From NCBI GenBank assembly GCA_946122785.1, contig CAMGYJ010000006.1:68759676-68823675 (forward strand): DNA of 64,000 bases, given 5' to 3'. The stretch is from Linum tenue. Its lineage: Eukaryota; Streptophyta; Magnoliopsida; Malpighiales; Linaceae. A program made the position numbers and the translations under genes. Within the stretch, counting starts at the first letter, position 1; every line of letters begins with the position of its first letter. Under the pieces are notes generated by a model. It had not been told where the DNA came from. It saw nothing but the letters and a program-made list of their open reading frames with translations, and did not search any database. Positions 56,805 to 64,000 of this stretch are shown one piece after another.

Positions 56805-59510
56805 ATGACGTCGGAGGCAGACTCACCATTGACGTCGGAGGGAGTCCTAGTATTGAGGTCGGAGGGAGTCCAAGAAAACGCTGGTGCCGGAACCAGTCAC
56901 ACCACCCAGGAAGATAATGTCGCCGATCTCATATTGCTACAGCCTGAAGATATTAAAAAACTGAAGTTTGATGATACAGAAGAAGCCTATGATTTCTACA
57001 TGGACTACGGGTTAGTCAAAGGCTTCGACATCAGAAAATCAGACATTGGTCGTGATAAGAACAAAGTTATGATATGGCGTGACTATGTATGCTCTGGCGA
57101 GGGAAAGAGGCGCATGAAGAGCACAGAACGAAAGAGAGAAGCAAGAGGGGAGACCAGATTTAACTGCAGAGCCAAGATGCGTGTTAAACAACACAATGTC
57201 GATGGGAAGTGGTATGTGCACCAGTTTGATGATGTACACACACATGAAACAATCCCCAGAGAATATAGACACTACATGAAAGGGAAACGTCGTATGAGTG
57301 ATGCAGTGAAAGCAGCGATAAATTTTAGAAGAGCTGCAGGTATGAAAACTTCTCAAATTGTGAATCTGGCCGTATCAGAAGCAGGAGGCTACGACAATTT
57401 GGGGTACACGAGGAAGGATGCATATAATTATGTGGACAAAGAGAGGAAAGAACAAATCAGTGAAGGTGATGCCGCAACAGCCCTAGCCTACCTGCAAGCT
57501 AAATGCAGCGCGGACGAGTATTTCTGTTGCTGATTATGCATGCTTTGGAGAATTACTGTCATTCGATGCTACTTACAAAAGGAACATTTACCAGATGCCT
57601 CTCGTGATTTTTTCAGGTACTTTTCCTTCACACATAGAATCATCCCGAGCATGCTAAAATAACCCTAGAAGTTTGCATAATCTAACTTTGTTTGAACTTT
57701 GTTAGGTGTCAACCACCATTCGCAAACTTGCGTATTTGCATGTGCTTTCTTGGCTAACGAGAGAGAGGACAATTATATTTGGGTGTTGGGAGCTTTGAAG
57801 AGAAGGCTAGGCGGTGTAGATCCCAAGACTGTTATTACAGATGGGGATAGAGCAATGCGTAATGCTATTCAGAAAGTATTTCCCGATGCAACACATCGTC
57901 TATGTTCCTGGCATATAGACAAGACTATAACCAGAAATGTGAAGAATCATCCTACTTTTTTGCCCCGATGGAAGCATTTTGTGTCAGCTGACTGGGAACC
58001 TTCAGAATTCGAAGAAAAGTGGAAAACAGTGGTTGAGGAATGCTCCCTTCAGCACAAGAATTGGGTCTCCAATTTATTTGACCAAAGACATGAATGGGGG
58101 TATGCATATTTGCGATCGAAGTTCTTCGCAGGCTTGAGTACAACATCAAGATGTGAAGGACTGAACTCTCAACTTGCCAATTATATCGAGAAGGATAAAA
58201 ATCTCCTTGAGTTCTTTATTCACTTTGATCGTTGGACTAGGGATATGAGGGAGAATGAGCGTCATGCTGATTTTGAATCCATTCATCGAGAACAAACCAT
58301 CACAAGCAATGTCTTAGTCTCACTTCAGAAGAGTGGAGCGGCGGTTTTCACAAAGAACGCATTCTTCTTATTCAGAGACGAGGTTGAAAAGTCGGCATGT
58401 TGCATAAGGTTGGAGACAGAGCGATCGGAAATTGAGCATGTGTACAAGGTCAAGGTGTCTGGCATGGCTAAGGTTTTTCAAGTCACGTACGCAGTTGAAC
58501 CCTTTGCAATGGAATGTAGTTGTAATCACTACAATTATATGGGAATACCATGTCGTCATATGATTTTTGTACTGAAAGAAGAGAGCATACTGGAACTTCC
58601 TGAAGGCCTAGTACGTCGAAGATGGTCAAAGAAGCCGAAGACACTAGAGAGCTTGGAGGAACCGGGCAGACTAGATGAATCGCAACTTTTCGCATTGAGG
58701 TTTGCCATGACTATCACTTTTAATTTTTTTTTTTTTTTAGTATTGGTTCGAAGCTAGGTGAACATTAATTTTACTCACTTTGTATAAAATCTTGTGTCAA
58801 TCAGGTATGGTACTATTCAACAACACAGCTTACAACTAATGTTAAAAGGGGCAAAATCTAGTGAGTGCTTCAAGATTGCTCGTGAGGGAATTCAATCATT
58901 ATGTGAAAAGTTGGACATGGTGGACACTGGCAACGTGGACATACCCGGCATTAATAGGCCGAAGGCGAATGAAATTTTGTTGGATCCATTACAAGTCAAA
59001 GCTAAAGGTTCGGGGGCTAAAAAATCTAAAAGGAAGAAAGGAGAACCACGACAGTGTAGCAATTGCGGTGAATTTGGCCACTATAGGACCCGATGCCCAC
59101 ATCCTGTTGGCTATGTGAAGCCAACCTCAAACGGTGATGGCCCGAGTGATGGTGTTTCGGAAGAAGGTGGCGGTGGCGATGACACCGATGTTGATCCTCC
59201 CACCACTCAAGATCAGTCGGAAATAGTACAGAAGAGAAGGCAAAAGCATTGCAGTAAGTGCGGTTCTACCAATCATAATGCAAGAACGTGTACTGGGTCT
59301 GGGCCATCCGATGATGAAAATGACGATGATGAAAATGACGATGACGACGATTATGAGCAACTTAGGGTAAGAATAAGATATAATTGTTCGTGTCTACACA
59401 ATGTAGGTGCACCCAATAATTTTGTACGTCTAAAATCGTCGTTATCGATTTTGCAGAAGAGGCCTGTTACAAGAAGTAGCAAACTAAGGATTGTTGAAAA
59501 CTTAGAGTGA
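56805..59510 (+). pseudogene. FAR1-type Mutator-like transposase, one frameshift
   Basis: Exons 56805-57616, 57706-58699, 58805-59366, 59457-59510, GT-AG. I use the ATG at 56805. Domains: FAR1/WRKY-GCM1 zinc-finger DNA-binding region (AYDFYMDYGLVKGFDIRKSD, CRAKMRVKQ, HTHETIPREYRHYM); MULE transposase core with DDE residues in LLSFDATYKRN and VITDGDRAM and a downstream Glu around RWTRDMRENERH; LCSWHIDKTI; SWIM finger CSCNHYNYMGIPCRH; two zinc knuckles CSNCGEFGHYRTRC and CSKCGSTNHNARTC; an acidic stretch and a basic end. Near 57515-57531 the frame changes (ORF stop at 57531-57533) and about 25 residues normally found before DYACFGELL are absent. So this copy is probably inactive, though otherwise well preserved. 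Confidence 0.85.
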
Positions 59511-60947
59511 AGATGGACGTCCTTATCCTATTCGGATTAGGACTAATGGACTATGTGAAGACTGCCAGTATCAGCTTGAAGCGGCGTCGTTTGATTTATA
59601 AGAAGACTGTTACCGTCTGCGGTGTCGTTTTACTTGTGTGTCGTTTTATTTATGTGTCTCTTTGGTCTATAAGAAGACTACTGCCTGTTACGGTGTCGTT
59701 TTATTTAGTTCGGATGGATTTGATTGAATTCGATATGGAGGTTGCTCCCTAAATAAATCATGTGCAACATTTCAGTTGAATTATTTTTCTCACTCGTTTT
59801 TTTTTTTATTGAATTATTAGATCGGATTTTTTACTTGTTTATAAAATTACTTAATTTTGGCTACTAAAATTATGAAATGTAATTTGGGCGTGAAATGACA
59901 AGAACATGCGCCGACAGAGGACTTCTGAAAATGGAGGCAGTAATCAAGAAATAAACTACAGTATTTTTATTGAGTGAAATATCCCTCACCGATATTTTAT
60001 TAAGATCTCAAACACTAAAAGTAAAAATCTTGGAAAACAAAACAATGTACTTTCCCTCCTCCCACTTTTATACTATACATATGGCAACTTTCCCCTCTTG
60101 TATATATTTTGGGAGCATGATCAACAAGTACGCGTCAATGTCGCCCAGAAGAACCATCATATGACGTAGGGTTCCACAACACCTATTATGGAATCGTAAC
60201 AACATATGATGATTCTTTGGGCGATATTCAAACGGCGACTTATTGTCATTGCTCCCCTCCCTGCCTCTAACAAAGACCCTGCATGGAGAGAAAAGGAGAA
60301 ACAATACAACGAAGGATTTAGTTTAACAGTCATGATCTAACAATGACATAATTAAAGGAACTGAGATCTAAAATAATACGCAGTCTCATCTTTACCACTG
60401 CACCCGAAAATAAAGCATGGACAGGAGGACGAAGAGGCGGATGGGGTTGATTTTCGGGGTTGAGAAGATGGGAGAAAGGGGTCTTTTCAGGGATTGAGAG
60501 GAGGAACGGACAACAGCAGGAGATGAGTGCCTCTTGGGTTTCGGAGCATGGTCTCTCCCTCTCTGATTAAAGAATTTATAAATGAGCTCACAAATTTACT
60601 TTGCCTTTCCAGCCCTTCCCATTTACTGAAAATCACACTCCCTACCGCTGCCTCGGCCTTGGTAACGTCAGCACTGGTTAGGGGCAAATGCGACTTTCCG
60701 AAAACGGCGATATCTGATTGGGTGACACGCCGCGGTTAGGATTGAAGCTCTTTCACCATCGGATTAAACGAAAATTTAGGAATTGACGGCGGGAGATGGG
60801 GATGTGCTTTTAGACTGGCTTTGTAGATTAACTAACTTTTTCGTTTATCAAAATTAATCTACAGATTTGGTACATGTAATTGTAACCCTAAACCCTAAAC
60901 CCTAAACCCGAACCAATCAATACCATATGCTCTACAACAATAACACC
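59511..60947 (+). repeat. 3' flank of the transposase, first copy of a direct repeat
   Basis: From about 59766 and clearly from 60040 onward this stretch matches 62220-63660: same words 'gggagcatgatcaacaagtac', 'ggttccacaacacctattatgg', 'gcggatggggttgattttcgg', 'ggtgacacgccgcggttagg'. Ends in AAACCCTA-type repeats (60889-60912). Non-coding. Confidence 0.85.
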
Positions 60948-60950
60948 TTA

Positions 60951-61172
60951 GAGCATCTCCATCCCATTGCTAAACCAACCTTTAGCAATTGGCAAAGTCT
61001 AGGTGGCAACTCAATTGGCAATTGCAAGGGATGGAGAGGCAATTGCTTATTTAGAAATTACAAAGAAAACTTAGGGATGTAGGTGGTTTGCAATTCTTTT
61101 AACTGAAATTGCTAAATATGATGATGTGGCTGTAGGGACCACGTTTAGAAATTGCTAGGGATGGAGATGGTC
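60951..61172. mobile_element. Tourist-like (PIF/Harbinger) MITE with TTA duplication
   Basis: Ends GAGCATCTCCATCCCATTGC and (inverted) GACCATCTCCATCCCTAGC are flanked by TTA on each side (60948-60950, 61173-61175). The GAGCATCTCCA start and TTA target are typical. It is absent at the matching place in the second copy of the direct repeat (near 63660). Confidence 0.85.
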
Positions 61173-61175
61173 TTA

Positions 61176-61740
61176 CCCGAACCAATCCAACCCATTGCTT
61201 ATTTAGTGGAATCCTAGGTGGCACCATTATTTAGCAAGATTGCAATGCCACCTAGGAAATTTTTTCTAAACTAGCAAGATTGCTAAATTAGGAATTCTTC
61301 TTGCAATGCCAAACCCTAATACACGAACCAATCAATAACATATACACTAAACCATCAACACCTTGCTTATTTAGACCATCTCCAATGGTGCAACTCTTGA
61401 GAATTGCAAGCTGATGTGGCAAGGGAGTGAAAGTGGGACGGTGAGTTGCATTGATGTGAGATCAATTACAAAAGTTGCAAATTTGCATCTAATGAATGTT
61501 TTCATGCAGTTGCAAATTTTCATGCAGCACACACATATATACAATTCCAATCATAATACTTTACATAATTCGAATAACACAACGACAAAAAACAACTTGA
61601 GAGATGCACTCAAATTAATATAATACACTCACCAATTAATATTGAATTGCATTGAAAATTAAGTAGGACCCACGGTCACAATTGATGTATAGTTAAAGTT
61701 GCTGAAGTGGCAATTGGGACCATATATTTGCTCGGTGCTG
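61176..61740. repeat. Further Tourist-like fragments and repeat continuation
   Basis: 61193-61300 holds 'cccattgcttatttag' and 'ctagcaagattgctaaa' words related to the MITE. 61308-61365 resumes the direct repeat (aaaccctaatacacgaacc). TTAGACCATCTCCAATGG at 61374 starts another MITE-like end whose partner I cannot fix. Confidence 0.5.
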
Positions 61741-62219
61741 GAAACTTGAACTGAAACTGGAAGTCCTCCTATGCCGAGTCGTTTGGTATATAAGCCAACT
61801 GTTGGCTCTTGCGGTGTCGTTTAATTTATGCACTCATTAATGGTCACTTGATGGCAATTTTTAAGCACTATAATCGTTTGGATGTGGAAATGTAATGCAG
61901 TAATTGGACCCAATTACCACATAATGCAGTAATTGGGTTAAAAACCCACGTTTGGGAGAGCCAAAATAGTATGGAAATTGGACCATGGAAATTGGCTTCA
62001 ATTACCACATTCATGGTAATTGAGAATACTACACCTCCCCCTAGTAATTTGACATTACCACGTTTTCTTACTTCTTTTTCCAAATTCCATACCATCAATT
62101 CTCACAAAACTAAACCTTATCCAAACGTGAGTTTTTTTTTCAATTTCCACAAGTCAATTCCTTGGTTTTGTAAAACATGGAAATTCAGACAAATTTCAAC
62201 GTTTTAAAATTTCCACATC

Positions 62220-63740
62220 CAACATTTCAGTTGAATAATCTTGAGAACTAGTTTTTTTTATTCAATTATTACATCGTATTTTTTGCACTAATTTTGAGCA
62301 CTCATTAAATGGGTAGAGCATGTGGCGACAGAGGAGTAGAGTTCGAAATCCGGCAAAAAATCCGGTTGGCCCATTCGTAAAGACTTCTAAAAATGGAGTC
62401 AGTAGTCAACAAATAAAGTACAGTATTTTTATTGGGAGTGTAGGATCCCGTGCAGATTTTAGAAGATCTCAAACGCTAATAGTACAAAGTACAGTATTTT
62501 TATTGGGATAGTAGGATCCCCTGCAGATTTAGAAGATCTCAAACGCTAATAGTACAAAGTACAGTATTTTTATTGGGAGTGGAGGATCCCTCGCATATTT
62601 AGAAGATCTCAAACACTTTTGGAAGCCGCCATGGAAGCGAAGAGAGAAGCAGAAGAAAAAATAACAAAACAGTATACAAAGATAAACAAATGTTACATAG
62701 AGTCCAACAAAAACAAAAAGCTGTACTTTCCCTCCCTATTTTATCCTATTATACATATGGCAACTTTCCTATCTTTTTACATTTTGGGAGCATGATCAAC
62801 AAGTACGCGTCAATATGGCGCAAAAGAACCACCACATGAAGTAGGGTTCCACAACACCTATTATGGAATCGCAACAACATGTGATGATTCTTTTGGCGAT
62901 ATTCAGACGGCGACTTATTGTCATTGCTCCCCTCCCTGCCTCTAACAAAGACCCTGCATGGAGAGAAAAGGAGAAACAATACAACGAAGGATTTAGTTTA
63001 ACAGTCATGATCTAACAATGACATAATTAAAGGAAATGAGATCTAAAATAATACGCAGTCTCATCATTACCACTGCACCCGAAAATAAAGCATGGGATAG
63101 GAGGACGAAGAGGCGGATGGGGTTGATTTTCGGAGTTTCATATTGAGAAGATGGAAGAAAGGGTTCTTTTCAGGGATTGAGAGTAGGAGGAACAAACAGC
63201 AGCAGGAGATGGTTTTCGGAGTTTCATATTGAGAAGATGGAAGAAAGGGTTCTTTTCAGGGATCGGAGCACGGTCTCTCCTTCACTGATTAACGAATTTA
63301 TAGATTGACTCGTAATTACTTTTACTTTCCCTCCCTTCACATTTACTGAAAATTACAGTCCCTACCACTGCCTCGGCCTTGGTAACGCCAGCATTGGTTA
63401 TGGGCAAAAGCGACTTTCCGAATTCGGCAATATCTGATTGGGTGACACGCCGCGGTTAGGATTGAAGCTCTTTCACCATCGGATTAAACAAAAATTTAGG
63501 AATTGACGGCGGGAGATGGGGATGTGCTTTTAGACTGGCTTTGTAGATTAACTAACTTTTTCGTTTACCAAAATTAATCTACAGATTTGGTACATGTAAT
63601 TGTAACCCTAAACCCTAAACCAAACCCTAATACACGAACCAATCAATACCATATACTCTACAACAATAACAACACCTTATAGGCTTATACCGTAACCAAT
63701 CAATAACATATATACTTTAAACCATCAACACCTTGCTCCT
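62220..63740 (+). repeat. Second copy of the transposon 3'-flank direct repeat
   Basis: Parallel to 59766-60947 plus 61308-61370. Contains an internal triplication of about 65 bp (62420-62610: 'aaagtacagtatttttattggga', 'ggatccc', 'agaagatctcaaac') that is single in the first copy, and a partial duplication near 63120-63260 ('ggagtttcatattgagaag' twice). Confidence 0.85.
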
Positions 63741-64000
63741 CCCTTATACCATAACCTTCAAGACCTTATACTGTATACCAACAACACCTTCTTCTAACTC
63801 CATCCCCAACTTTCAATTTATAATAAGTGTTTCCTTTGAAATATAAAATGGAACCCACCTTGGCAATTGCTAGCATAATTTAGGGATGTAGATGAATATA
63901 AATTGTTAAGTGATGAATTGCTAAAATTGATGATGTGGCGGTAGGGACCTCGTTTAGAAATTGTTGTTCAATTTTAGGGATGAAGATGATCAATACACTA
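63741..64000. other. AT-rich end with Tourist-like words
   Basis: 63850-63990 has 'ggcaattgctag', 'gatgatgtggcggtagggacc' and 'ttagggatg', as in 60951-61172; probably a related MITE cut by the window edge. Confidence 0.45.

Noticed and set aside
56805..59510. Domesticated FAR1/FHY3 transcription factor
   Set aside because: C-terminal zinc knuckles, the frameshift and the adjacent ULP1-like gene and repeats fit a transposon transposase better than a host regulator.
60889..60912. Interstitial telomere (AAACCCTA repeats), also at 63603-63625
   Set aside because: Only three to four units, present in both copies of the direct repeat; short telobox-like runs are common in plant DNA.

Overview
This is nuclear DNA of a flowering plant, almost certainly a eudicot. 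Genes have several introns with GT-AG junctions, the protein families are plant families (alpha-expansin, class III peroxidase, UPF0496, plant Alba), and the space between genes is AT-rich and full of plant transposable elements. I cannot name the species.

Host genes, left to right: two tandem copies of a thioredoxin-fold (DsbA-like) secreted protein gene (5237-13742 and 17964-19257, +), an Alba DNA/RNA-binding protein gene (20113-22312, -), an alpha-expansin gene (31058-32421, +), a PER64-like class III peroxidase gene (40341-41670, +) with an initiator tRNA-Met gene inside its second intron (41000-41071), a decayed Abitram/FAM206A-like pseudogene (43104-44225, +) and a UPF0496 gene (44759-46053, -). 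Exon phases close for all six intact genes. From memory, Arabidopsis chromosome 1 has the same neighbour families around At1g20180-At1g20225 (UPF0496, EXPA11, Alba, thioredoxin-like), so this looks like an old conserved gene neighbourhood. Expansin, peroxidase and Abitram concern the wall, lignin and actin/transcription respectively; nothing suggests they form one pathway.

Mobile DNA dominates the rest. 1-4271 is a broken Ty1/copia element (- strand). Intron 2 of the first thioredoxin-like gene has grown to 7.6 kb through two young LTR elements: a gag-pol-less element (5771-8499) and a gag-less Ty3/gypsy chromovirus with a 5-bp target duplication (8941-13142). Several non-autonomous DNA transposons can be delimited by terminal repeats plus target duplications: Mutator-like (13910-15438, 33227-34935, 47882-48296), hAT-like (24380-24812, a nested pair 25580-26657/25680-26292, 46749-47447) and Tourist-like (60951-61172). 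There are also LINE fragments, one SINE, a cluster of related MITEs (49.2-50.8 kb) with a perfect 169-bp inverted repeat, and several tandem repeats.

The right-hand 12 kb (about 52-64 kb) is transposon territory. A ULP1-type cysteine-protease-like gene (54362 to about 56140, -) with the presumed catalytic Cys replaced by Ser is arranged head-to-head with a FAR1-type Mutator transposase gene (56805-59510, +) that carries a SWIM finger and two zinc knuckles; the 3' flank is duplicated at 62.7-63.7 kb. The most unusual non-coding structure is a block inside the 33227-34935 element in which the palindrome TACCATATGGTA recurs at an almost exact 21-bp period.
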